From NCBI RefSeq assembly GCF_963678635.1, contig NC_087065.1, positions 29,221,254 through 29,285,253 of the forward strand: DNA of 64,000 bases. The letters are read 5' to 3'. The position numbers and the translations under genes were made by a program. Positions within the stretch are counted from its first letter, which is position 1. Every line of letters begins with the position of its first letter. This DNA is from Symsagittifera roscoffensis. Its lineage: Eukaryota; Xenacoelomorpha; Acoela; Convolutidae. This document shows, piece after piece, positions 52,501 through 62,938 of the stretch. The notes under the pieces are model-generated. The model saw only the letters and a list, made by a program, of their open reading frames with translations, made no database searches and had not been told where the DNA came from.

Positions 52501-55500
52501 CCGACACGTAGCCGAGTATTTGCTAATTCGAGGTTTATTTCTAGTTTTTCCTTTTTCACTTGAAAGAGCCGCTTTTTGGTCGTATTCTCGCAAGTGTTTG
52601 CAAAGCAAACTTTCGCTTCTGTGTAATAAAAATAATCATAATGAGACAGGCGAAGAATTTTTATTCTACCCGAAGTCGCAAATAAAAAATGCTCATTTGG
52701 TGACATTTTTAGTATATTTCAATTTAATCATATTTATGCCTGCTTAAGCATTTTGATAGCACTTGTTGTTGCTTTGTTTATGGATAGTGTTAGGTCCTAC
52801 CTGAAGAAACCGGTAATATGAAAATGCATGGGTTTTTTTTTGCAAAGCTTTGGAAAGTTTTTGCTCTTCGCGGAAATTTCAACTTTTCTAAAAAAAACTA
52901 CCGTTTTTCAAAAAAATTGTGCCAATGGACAATCCGGCTGCCCTTCTATGTGCCTGTACATTTAGCTAGTTTCTTTTTATTTACCCCACGTTCTACGGCT
53001 TTCGAAAGTTTCAGTAGAAGGATTTTTGACCTATGTTTTGAGTTTTTTCATTTTCTCAATGCATAAATTTCTCAATGCATGAATGGAATAGTGAGAGCTT
53101 TGCCTCTGTGTTATTATTTGATTATTAATACACAGACGGCATCTATGGATTAAATGTAAAAAACTAAATGCATAATTTTCCGAAAATGGATTCAATGTAA
53201 AAAACAAATGATGGGGATACCCGCTTTTCTCAAGCAGTTATTCCCTAAATTCGGTAGAAATATTATGGCCTCAAAAAAGCCAACTTTTTGACATTTTGCT
53301 TAATTTTAAAAACTTTTTTCTAAAACTACCCCGCCAAATCGGAGATTTATGGTTTTGACCGAAAGAAAAGCCGATGTTTCATCCTTGTCTCCAAAACTAC
53401 TGCTTCAATTTGATATTACGGGTTCAATTTAAAAATCAGGGCTAGGAACTTTTCCCTGCTAGAGGTTATACCCATGCTTAAGTAGAGAAAAGTTTATGGG
53501 CTTAAAAAGTCAAGTTTTTCATTTTGTGATCGTTTATTGGAATTTCTTTTTTTTTTGAAAACTACACAGCCAAATCTGAGATAGAGAATTCAAATGGAAT
53601 AGTGAGAGCGAGTTGTAGTTTTTTCCTTCTAATACGCGTCTAATATCCTAATATGCAGAGAAATTACTAAGGTTTTGCGTGAAGTTCTTTTTTTGAAATA
53701 TTGGAAATTACCCATTTCCGTATCAGTACTAAATGTAATCATATTTATGCCTGTTTAAGCATTTTGATAGCACTTGTTGTTGCTTTGTTTATGGATAGTG
53801 TTAGGTCCTATCTGAAGAAACCGGTAATATGAAAATGCATGGGTTTTGTTTCATTGCAAAGCTTTAGAAAGTTTTTGCTCTTTTCGCGGAAATTTCATTT
53901 TTTCTAAAAAAAAAAAACTAACATTTTTCAAAATGTCGTGCCAATGGACAAACCGGCTGCCCTTCTATGTGCCTGTACATTTAACTAGTTTCTTTTTAGT
54001 TACCCCACGTTCTACGTCTTTCGAAATTTTCAGTAGAAGAATTTTTGACCTATGTTTTGAGTTTTTTCATTTTCTCAATGCGTAAATTTCTCAATGCATG
54101 AATGGAATAGTGAGGGCTTTGCCTCTGTATTATTATTTGATTATTATTACACAGACGGCATCTATGGATTAAATGTAAAAAACTAAATGCATAAATTTCC
54201 GAAGATGGATTCAATGTAAAAAACAAATGATGGGGATACCCGCTTTTCTCAAGCAGTTATTCCCTAAATTCGGTAGAATTATTATGGCCTGAAAAGGCCA
54301 CTTTTTTGACATTTTGCTTAATTCTTGAAACTTTTTTCTAAAACTACCCCGCCAAATCGGAGATTATGGTTTTGACCGAAAGAAAAGCCGATGTTTCATC
54401 CTTGTCTCCAAAACTACTGCTTCAATTTGATATTACGGGCTCAATTTAAAAATCAGGGCTGGGAACTTTTCCCTGCTAGAGGTTATACCCATGCTTAAGT
54501 AGAGAAAAGTTTATGGGCTTAAAAAGTCAAGTTTTTCATTTTTTGATCGTTTATTGGAATTTCTTTTTTTTTCGAAAACTACCCAGCCAAATCTGAGATA
54601 GAGAATTCAATTTGAATAGTGAGAGCGAGTTGTAGTTTTTTCCTTCAAATACGCGTCTAATATCCTAATATGCAGAGAAATTACTAAGGTTTTGCGTGAA
54701 GTTCATTTTTTGAAATATTGGAAATTACCCATTTCCGTATCAGTACTAAATGTGATTAAAAATATTAAAACTGGATTATCCAGCATTAGGCGGGCCACTA
54801 GCTTACTTTTAAGTGACCGTGGCGCAGATGCGAGGACGCAAGTGAAACTCCTAATTATCAGGTCAGAGTTGCAAATCCGGAACATTGAATGGGTTTTTTT
54901 TGCTGGATTTTTGCTGCTTTATTGGTGGTTAGTGTTTAGTCTGTTTTTCTTACAATTTTCTTCCCTCGTGTCTGTGAAGCGCAGCTTTGCCTCTGTGTAA
55001 TAATAATCAAATAATAATAATTAACCTTGGGATAAGCAAGGGTATCACAATCGGCTACTATACTTTTTTCCCGTAAACAACTTTGTCCACAGGATCTTCA
55101 CTTCTGCTAATGATTTTCTAAATTTAATTAAAAGTACTATCTTGTAAGTACTAATTTGTTCAAGCCTGTTTCAGGTTGTAATTATGTTTTCAAAAAAGTT
55201 TCTAATTTTTTTTCGGGGTTGTGGTATTCGTCCTAGTTTCTGTCGGTTCATCTTCCGTTTTTAACGCCATTTTTATCTGGTAGGATTTTTATTGGTTTAC
55301 TTTTCATAGCATGGGTTTTGTTCCAATTTGAACAGTTTTTAGAATAACTGCAACTTCGCAAATTGTAAATTTACTATGATTTTGAGTTTATGTTATATCG
55401 ACTTAGTCAACTTATTTTGAGTAATTTCGAGGGCAATTTATTTCCTTTTGAGATTGTTTGTTTCAATCGGATGGGTCCCAAACGCTTTTAAAATGTATGA

Positions 55501-57962
55501 AGTTTTTATGACAGCAGTTTTGTTTTCGGCTTCATCCGATACAATTTTGAGTTCTAAGTTAAGGTAATTTTTTCCAACATATTTTTTAATTTTTTTTAAC
55601 TCAACTTTTTTTTCATTCACCTGTTTTGTACCGCAAAGTGTGACTTGCATCGCAAGTGTTGTGAAGCTCCGCTTCGGCTCTGTTTTTTTGATAATAAAAA
55701 TCATAATAATACCAATAGTGAGTGTGTTTTCATGTAGAGAGAAACTTGATACGTTTTATTTTTTTTTCGGTATGAACGGTTTCTGCTCAGATATTTCGGC
55801 TTTGTTACTGCTTGGTCAGTTTTTTTTTCGATGCTTATTTTGCAGTCTATTCTGTGGCCATTTTTTTTCTTCGAAACTATCTTTATACATTTTGATTGAT
55901 CTGGTTGCATCTTGAATTATAGAATTTCGATATCATTCTTTTTGGCTGATGGTTTTTGGCTTTTGTTATTAATTAAGCACTCGGTTTAGTTTGCGAAATG
56001 TGTTAACCACCTTGCGTTAAGTACATCTATGGCAGTCGTTGACACTATATGGGCAGTACATGTTTTCGCAATTTTTGGCGAAATTTTTTAGTTGAATTTT
56101 AGCTTATAGACTGCCGGCCTTAATTCCGTCGCCCTTTGACTGCCGTCTTTTATTCCGTTGGCTTAAATTATTTTGAAATTCGATTAGACCTTGGTGTCAA
56201 TTTTTCAAGCGATCACGTTAAATACAATTTGAGGGCTTGAAAACAACTTTTCATTACATTTAAACATTAATAACTTTTGATTTTGTTCAATTTTCTAGAT
56301 TTTTTTCAAGGGTAAACATCGTTCGAATTCCTCTTTGCTAGTTGTTCGGTGTCTTGCTGTTTTAATTATGGATTGTTGTAGCTAAGTGGTGCGAAAATCA
56401 GCTTTGCGTCTGTGTTAAAAACCTTGATTTTTAAAGTTTCTTACAGCTCAAGCTTCTATGAAATTTTTCGGCTCAACGATGGTCTATCCACATAGTGTCG
56501 ATCTAAATACCGCTGCGAAACTTTTTTACGGCTATTTTTATTCTGACAATTGTCTTTATTGATACGGTTTTCTCTAAGTGAGTTGTCACTCGAGACAAAA
56601 TAATTATTTAGGGGGGATAAAATATGCCTTTTTTAGAATTATTTTTGATTGCAAAATAAATTGACCTGAAAGCAAAAAAATTGTATAATAATTATGGTAA
56701 TAATTTTTTTTACTCTTGCGATTAGCAAGGTTATGGCACGCGGGTACTAGACTTTTTCCTCAAATAACTTTATTCACAGGATCTCGAATTTCAGGTGATC
56801 CATCAATATTTACGTTGGAATTCGTCCCTCAACTGGCATATTTTGAGCATGTGTGCATTTAAAATTCTCGTTCTTTTCGAAACTGTCTAAAGTTGATTGT
56901 AACTTAACGAACTCCGATTTTTTGAAATTTTTTATCGGCTCCAAAGTTTTTGTCCTAAATTATATCGGCTTTGTGTCCGCATCAGCGTCATTTGAGCTAA
57001 TAGTTTTTCTAAGTGTGTGTTTTTTGAGAGAGGGGACTACATTTGTTTTTCGAGTTACAAGTTTTTTGATTAAAACATTTTTTTTCCGGCTCAAAAGGTT
57101 TCTTTTCAAGTATTTTCACCTTTGTGACCGATTCGTATATTTTTGCGAGAGCTAGTGTCTCAAGTTTCCTAATCCATAACAAACGCTTTCTCACGAAATA
57201 TATGCTGTGCGCCTGTTTGACATGCATGTTTTATTCGGAATCCATTTTCAAATCTAATACGTGGCTAGGGTTGAAGTTATTCACTTCCGGTATTATACGA
57301 TTGATCTGAGTTTATAATATTTTACCAACCATTCAGTTTTTTGGTGTCTCTTATTTTGTCGGCTTGCCTGCAATGCCATGTTTTTGGTTGATCACAGGTG
57401 ACACGAAGTGCCGCTTCGCCTCTGTTTAATAGCTTCGCTTCTGTGTTAAATTTTGCTGTTTTAAGCAAGACGCTTATTTTGATATATTGTATTGAGTTTG
57501 AACGGGTGCTTACGTAATTAATGCTCAAATCAATCCGGAGAAAACTACCTATTTTCAGGGCGAACAAAACTGAGCCATAATAATTATTTAAAGTATCCTT
57601 GCATCTTTTGTCTTTGACAATTTTTTATCGCAAAATCTAACCCAATTTGAGGCGAATTTGAGGATTTCACAAATTTTTAGAAGGTATCTTTAAACTGCAT
57701 ACTTATCTACACTGCTTTATTGAACAGCAGCCATAAATAAGATATTCTGATGTTAAACAGACGACGTGACATCAAGGACGGCAAATCTGGGCAGCTTATC
57801 TCCAATGCTCTGGACAACAAGTTGCGAGAGGACTTGGAAAGAATGAAGAAGATCAGGTGCCACCGAGGTCTAAGACACTTCTGGGGACTGAGAGTGAGAG
57901 GTCAACACACCAAGACCACCGGCAGAAGGGGACGGACTGTGGGTGTGTCCAAGAAGAAGTAG
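49545..57962 (+). CDS. RPS18: RPS18, 40S ribosomal protein uS13
   Basis: Two coding exons, 49545-49804 and 57761-57962 (462 nt, 153 residues; human 152). The protein sits in the head of the small ribosomal subunit and contacts tRNA and the large subunit. Exon 2 is almost canonical ([39 protein letters not shown] end). Exon 1 has the right frame and length ([37 protein letters not shown]), but differs at many positions usually conserved in animals, for example GIGHAYA where GVGRRYA is usual. The intron of about 7,956 bp is GT-AG (donor GTAACT, acceptor TTAAACAG) and full of repeats. The intact frame argues for a functional gene; a neofunctionalised duplicate is possible. Confidence 0.93.
49805..52426 (+). 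other. RPS18 intron, first third, with dispersed repeats
   Basis: Holds copies of the dispersed intronic repeat at about 50205-50640, 50690-51120 and 51500-51990, each with TATATAGGTCTT or similar, a CATTCATACATATTGATGCA palindrome or remnant, GGCGCNAAAAAACGTGAACG, and GCGTTCATTACTCTTTTCC. The rest is AT-rich and noncoding. Confidence 0.55.
52435..52650 (+). repeat. tRNA-derived SINE, copy 1
   Basis: The head looks like a tRNA gene: box A TGGCTGAGTGGTT (52450-52462) and box B GATTCGAATCC (52492-52502) at the right spacing, but the stems pair poorly, so a working tRNA is unlikely. The body is followed by a hairpin (GTTTGCAAAGCAAAC) and the tail CTTCTGTGTAATAAAAATAATC. RNA polymerase III would transcribe such an element from its internal boxes. 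Confidence 0.6.
52727..54753 (+). repeat. Tandem duplication of about 1 kb in the RPS18 intron
   Basis: Copy A 52727-53735 and copy B 53736-54753 are nearly identical, from AATCATATTTATGCC to CCGTATCAGTACTAAATG. Each contains a SINE tail (GCTTTGCCTCTGTRTTATTATT). The frames 52818-53066 and 53846-54085 are shared by descent, but read like chance frames of AT-rich DNA and are not called as genes. Confidence 0.85.
54810..55025 (+). repeat. tRNA-derived SINE, copy 2
   Basis: Box A-like GTGGCGCAGATGCGA (54819-54833) and box B-like GAGTTGCAAATCC (54867-54879), the body, a hairpin GAAGCGCAGCTTTGCC, and the tail CTCTGTGTAATAATAATCAAA. Layout and length match copy 1, while the heads have diverged. 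Confidence 0.55.
55645..57445 (+). repeat. Further SINE tails in the RPS18 intron
   Basis: Hairpin-plus-tail remnants at about 55660-55715 (GTGAAGCTCCGCTTCGGCTCTG, AATAAAAATCATAATAATACC), 56388-56420 (GCGAAAATCAGCTTTGCGTCTGTGTT) and 57403-57445 (GAAGTGCCGCTTCGCCTCTGTTT, then a second tail). The rest of 55026-57760 is AT-rich intron with nothing else recognisable. Confidence 0.5.
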
Positions 57963-58394
57963 AGGATAGCACCAATCCAGCTGAAGCAGGAAGATCCAGT
58001 TGCTATTCAGTACTATTTGTGCTCATTTAAATTTGTTCACGTTTTCGTGCAGTGTGCATAATGACAGTGACGTGCCGCAAATAGTCCGAATTAAACTGTT
58101 CAACTTGCACTCTGTTTTCTACCGCCAGTTTGTTCGTTTGAACATAGAACAGTTCACACCAAGTCTTGAGTTGCTGCGTTAGTTTGACGTGTGTGCATTC
58201 TAGAATGTTCTTAGATTTCGCCAGTGTTGAGAAAATATCAGCAAAATTATAAGACTAATTCATAGCACGCTGTTGTAACTTTCAGATCAGATTGAGTTTG
58301 GTCTTGTGTCAGTAATCAAGCTCAACACAACAGAAAGCGAAAAACTCAACTTACTTTTACGCAGAGACATCGACAGGTGAGGTTAGGCGAGGGG
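57963..58394 (+). other. RPS18 3' region and HECTD1 upstream region
   Basis: No AATAAA is clear after the RPS18 stop. CTTTTACGCAG (about 58355-58366) before the HECTD1 ATG could be a 3' splice site of a 5'-UTR intron. The short frame 58000-58182 has no support as a gene. Confidence 0.4.
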
Positions 58395-58841
58395 ATGTCT
58401 CTGAGTGAAATAGACCCGGACGTACTCTTAGAGTGGTTACAGACACCTGCCATTCCCCCGGACGAGGACGGAGGAGATGACGGGGGCAGTTCAGGAGGGG
58501 GCATGCAACAGGTGGCATTGGAACAGTTGTGCATGGTTCTACTGATGAGTGACAACATTGACCGATGCTTTGAACTGTGCCCGCCTAGAACTTTCCTGCC
58601 TGCTTTATGCCATATAATGATCAGTGGGAACAACAACCTCTGTCCCAACGAAGAGGTCATCTCGACTTTGGAAGTGTGTGCTCGAGCAATGACGTATTAC
58701 CTGGACGTTTCCGCAGAATGTTCTAGAAGAATTGTCCAAGTCGATGGTGCGGTTAAATCCCTGTGTGACAGGCTTTTGATCGCCCCACAGATTCTAATTA
58801 AAAGCCGAACTGCCAGAGACCTTGCTGAACAGTGCATTAAA
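58395..58841 (+). CDS. HECTD1: HECTD1 first coding exon (partial gene)
   Basis: 149 codons from ATG 58395 to donor AAA/GTAAGA at 58841/58842. HECTD1 is a large HECT-type E3 ubiquitin ligase (about 2,600 residues in vertebrates) that transfers ubiquitin to substrates. This exon encodes its extreme N-terminus: [76 protein letters not shown], the start of the armadillo/HEAT-like repeat region. A Gly/Asp/Ser-rich insert ([14 protein letters not shown]) is longer than in the vertebrate protein. The remaining exons are not in the window; intron 1 is longer than 5 kb and hosts a Polinton. Confidence 0.9.
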
Positions 58842-60335
58842 GTAAGAAAAGCAAATTTCTGCGAAAGAAAATTGTATTAAGTGATTCATATTAATACACT
58901 AACGAGAGCAAGTGTCTTGTAATCGAAAGCTAGCTTTTTTTTTTACAACAAATTGTCTGTTCATGATCATGAACTCATTATATACTGCCGCCGGATCATG
59001 AACTGATTAACAACTAGTTAGTTACTCATTTTTACCGCATTTCCCCTGCCCGTATTTGCTCGTTTATACTTAATTGTTGCAAAATTGTGCTTATGATCTG
59101 AATTAATATTATGATTAATAGTCATGAAAGTAGTGAACTCTCTTATATAGGTTCTGGCAATTTTTTAATTTCTTTTTAGGTTGACTTAATTTCCTCTGTT
59201 AAACGGAAGGCAAACTCTACTATCGAAGAGCAAAAGTGTTGAGGTCACGAAAAACGTGATCAACTTCTAGTTTCGAAAGTGGATTTTAATTTTTAGATTC
59301 CTCAGCGGAATAAAAATTTTATCTATCGATCAAATTTTCTCAAATTAAGTTAATTTTGTTTTGAGTAAGAACGAGTAATGAAGTCTAAAATGCCCTAATA
59401 ACTACAGATGTGCATTCATACATATTGATGCATTTATGAATGCACTTGGGTATATATTTGATGAATGTCTTTGTTGAATGTCTCTGGGTTCAATTGAAAT
59501 TCATCTGCTGAAAGTGACGTAAATAGCACTCTCCAAATGCAAACGTGGAATTGGCGCAGAAAACGTGAACAGTTTCTTGTTTCGAAAGTGGAATTCATTT
59601 TTTAGATTTCCAGCGGAATAAAAACTTTACCTGTTGATCCAGTTATCTCAAGTTGGGTTAATGTTATCTAAAAAAGGCGCCAATCATAAATTGTTCTAGA
59701 AATTCAACGAGCTTAAAGGGCATCATTTTTTTTCTTTGAATTTGAAAGTTAAGATTTTTTAAGAAAATCTGTGTTTTTTTTAATTTACTTGCGTTCATTA
59801 CTTCGATTGGCTATGTTTCCTTTGAAATTCGAAAGCTGAGATTTTTTCAATAAAGTTAATGTTTTTCTTATGTTTACTTGAGTTCATTACTCTTTTCCAA
59901 TCTTGGATTGGCTGTTTCAAAAAGCGTCAATCATAAATTTGTCTCGAAATTGATAAAGTGTTAAGGCCGAATCTTTTTTTCAGTTTGCAGTTTGCAATTT
60001 GAAGTTTTTTGAAAAAAAAATCAGTTTTCTGTTTTTGCGTTCATTGACTTTTTTCAAGGTATCTGTTGCTTTGCTTTTCCGGCACTTTTAGACAAAAGAT
60101 AGGTCCTCTGTTCAAACTTTGCCTGGACCTGTTTTTTTTTGTCAAGCTCCAAGTTTCTTGTTTTAAAAAATTTGGTCTATTGTCGACCTATTGTCTGTAT
60201 GTCCATTTTTGGTCAGCATACGTGCCAACTTCCCGGAATTTTCCCGTGCTGAAATCAATTTTGTTATAAGTGAAATTATTTTAAATTTATTGCTGTAATT
60301 CAGTGTGTTCTTTTATAAGTAGTAGAGGAGTGGGA
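58842..60335 (+). repeat. HECTD1 intron 1, copies of the dispersed intronic repeat
   Basis: Copies at about 59105-59345 and 59370-59920. The second is the fullest: CATTCATACATATTGATGCATTTATGAATGC palindrome region (59413-59443), GGCGCAGAAAACGTGAAC, GCGGAATAAAAACTTTACC, GCGCCAATCATAAATTGTTC and TTGCGTTCATTAC. No coding function. Confidence 0.6.
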
Positions 60336-60670
60336 AGTGGGAGGGGGGTTGGGTGCAGACACCCATGTATTAGGATAGGGAATAGAACATCCGTCTAGAA
60401 GCTATGTATCAAGATGGGAATAGATTTCCCAATGTGTTAACATAGGGAATAGGTTTCCCAATATATTAAGATACCAAGTTTCAGATGGTAAGGGTTTTTC
60501 GGTGCCCGAATTTCCCATGTGTTAGGATAGTGAATAGATTTTCCTTTGTATAAAGATTAGAAATTAAGATGGAATATGTTTTCCAATTGATTAAGTTAGG
60601 GAATGGTAAGCTTTAACTAATGGTAAGAGAATGGTAAGAAGAAAGGTCTTTTTTTGGATTTTGTGTGGAA
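60336..60670 (+). repeat. Terminal inverted repeat of Polinton 2
   Basis: Shares with 21340-21536, in inverse, AGTGGGAGGGGGG, CATGTATTAGGATAGGGAATAG, AAGCTATGTATCAAGAT and ATGGTAAGAAGAAAGG. Internally a unit of about 35-50 bp (TGTNTTARNATAGGGAATAGRTTTCC) repeats four to five times. Confidence 0.75.
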
Positions 60671-61240
60671 ATGTTTTTTTTTGCAAAAATCTCAGCCCGA
60701 GTTATTTAATAGGTGAGTATCAGTAGTACGTGTAGATTGTGGAATGAAGGTATTATGATTTTGGTTCATGGTAAACCAATGGTTAGAGTTTTTTTATCAA
60801 TCTTTACTATATTTAAATGCGAGTCACAGCTATCTCCCATGTTTAAGCATAATAATTTTGCATGTTTAACTAAAGAATTTTTTCATGTTTAATTTGTATC
60901 ATACCTTGCAATGCTTAAGAAAATTTTTCAATTAGTTTTCCGCAAGGTCATTAATTTTTCAGTTTTTTCCGAGCCCAAATTAAGTCTGTCTCTGTCTGTA
61001 TACCTGCTTTTTAAATTAATTTGATTATGTCTGTCTACCCGTCGCCTAATTTTTTAACTTTCATCTATTATCTATCTATCTTTTATATATTTAAAGTGGG
61101 CTTCATTATCTCGTCATGTTTAAGCTTTTTCAACGTATTATTTCTGCATGTTTAACAAAAGAATTTTTTCACGTTTAAGTTATATCGTATATTGCAATGG
61201 TTACGGTTTTTTTTTCAATTTTCCAGTTTAAATTCAGTGC
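60671..61240. other. Polinton 2 subterminal spacer
   Basis: AT-rich, no gene. The phrase TTTAANCAWNANAATTTTNCATGTTTAACWAAAGAATTTTT recurs in degenerate form at about 60843 and 61118. Confidence 0.35.
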
Positions 61241-61244
61241 TTAT

Positions 61245-62560
61245 ATCATCAAGTTTGAAATTAGCAACACAACATTAGGATATTGTCAGAGTTTTCCCAG
61301 GTTTTGCGATTCTGGCCTCCATATATGAATAACCAAATCTTTTTACGAGATAGGCAATTTTCGAGATTTTTCAAAAATTTCTAGAAATTTTAATTTAGAA
61401 ATTTAATTTAGGGGTTGTGACTCTTGCCTCCGATTCTCACTTCTCAAATCTTTGTAGTTTTGAGATATGACGTGTTTTTGATTTTTTTAAAAAGTTTTCA
61501 AAAACTTAATTTTACAAACTTCCAAAACGTTGAAGATCTCAATCCTGTTGTTAGATATTGTGAGGGTACTGTCAAGGGTTCCGAATCTTGCCTCTAATTA
61601 TGGCTGCTCAAATCCTTGTAGTTTTCGAGATATGACGTTTTTTGTTTTTTTTTTCAAAATTTTTCAGAAAACTTAGATATAAAAAGTTTAACAAAACTTG
61701 AAAACACCATCTCTGTAATGAGACTCTGTCAGGGTACTCTCAGGAGTTGCGAAGTTTATAGCCCAATATGACTGCTCAAATCCGTGTAGTTTTTGAGATA
61801 TGACGTTTTTTATTATTTTCTTCAAAATTTTCAAAAAAACTTGAATGTTAAAAAATTCCAAAAGTTTGGAGATCTCAATCATGTTATTGGAATCTGTGAG
61901 GGTACTCTCAGGGGGTTGCAAATCTTGCCTCTGAATATGGCTGCTCAATCTCTTGTTGTTTTTGAGATATGACGTTTTTTTAGGTTTTTCAAAAAATTTC
62001 ACAAAACTTGAAATTATCATTTCTGTATTGAGGCTTTGTCAGGTTACTATCAGGAGTTGCGAGTTTTGCATCCCAATTTGACAGCTAAAATCCTTGTAGC
62101 TTTCCAGATATGACGTTTTGATTTTTGATTTGTGATTTTTTTTTAAAAATTCATGAAAATCAAATCACTTTTTTTTCAAAGTTTGAATTTCGTAACCTGT
62201 AGTTGGGGCTGTCAGAGTAATCTTAGGGGTTGCAAATTTGGCCACCGGTTAAGAATGTTCAATTCATTTTTGTTAAAGAGATACGACGATTTCTGTGATT
62301 TTTTTTGGAAATTTTCAGAAATCTTAAATTACAAAATAATTCGTTGCTTTCAGTTTCCCAGATGTGACGTTTCTTAGTTCATTTTGAATTTTTCGAAGAA
62401 CTTGAATAAAACTTATTGTTTGTCAAATAAATTCTATGGTTCTTCAAAATTTGTATAAAACTTGAATAAAAAATTTTTGCAGAGTTTGTAATTACGAACA
62501 CTAATAGGGTGCTGTCAGAGTACACTCTAAGAATAGTTTTTTGAGTTGTTGAAAATTCGA
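61245..62560. repeat. Degenerate minisatellite with a unit of about 160 bp
   Basis: About seven units. Each contains GAGATATGACG followed by a T-rich stretch, CAAAACTTGAAAT-like sequence, GTCAGGGTACTCTCAGGRGTTGC and CTGCTCAAATCCTTGTAG. GAGATATGACG or a variant lies at about 61460, 61626, 61796, 61966, 62106 and 62279. Unit identity is low, so the array is old. No coding role. Confidence 0.65.
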
Positions 62561-62938
62561 AGCAGCGGAGTTGCGTTACAAGGTAGTAAAATTGGAATTT
62601 ATTTAAAAAAAGTTTCAAAACACGACAAGATTTGATATACTTTGAGCATTAACTATTTTATTAGGTAATCTTTATTTTTAAGACAATGCTCTATCTAGCT
62701 GGAACTATACTTAAACCTAACGAAACTTCGAGAAAAAATCAAGTTTTTGAGAAATGAAGTTAAATTCAAAAGATAAAGTATATCATCTGCTTCGTTTAAT
62801 CATTTTACCACAAGTTTACAGTTGGTTAATCAATACTGCATTGAATGCAGCTAGACTACCAGATATTTACAAGTTCAAATGTTTTGTGTCATCCTGAACT
62901 TGTCTTGTTGGGTAAAAATAACTCAACCCTGTCTGCTC
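62561..62938. other. AT-rich spacer beyond the polymerase 3' end
   Basis: No gene, repeat or signal that I can support. Confidence 0.4.

Noticed and set aside
52441-52520. A functional tRNA gene
   Set aside because: Box A and box B are present, but T-arm and acceptor stems do not pair well and a SINE body and tail follow; called a SINE head.
52818-54085. Paired frames in the RPS18 intron as a real gene
   Set aside because: Similarity comes from the 1-kb tandem duplication; composition is typical of AT-rich noncoding DNA and no domain is visible.
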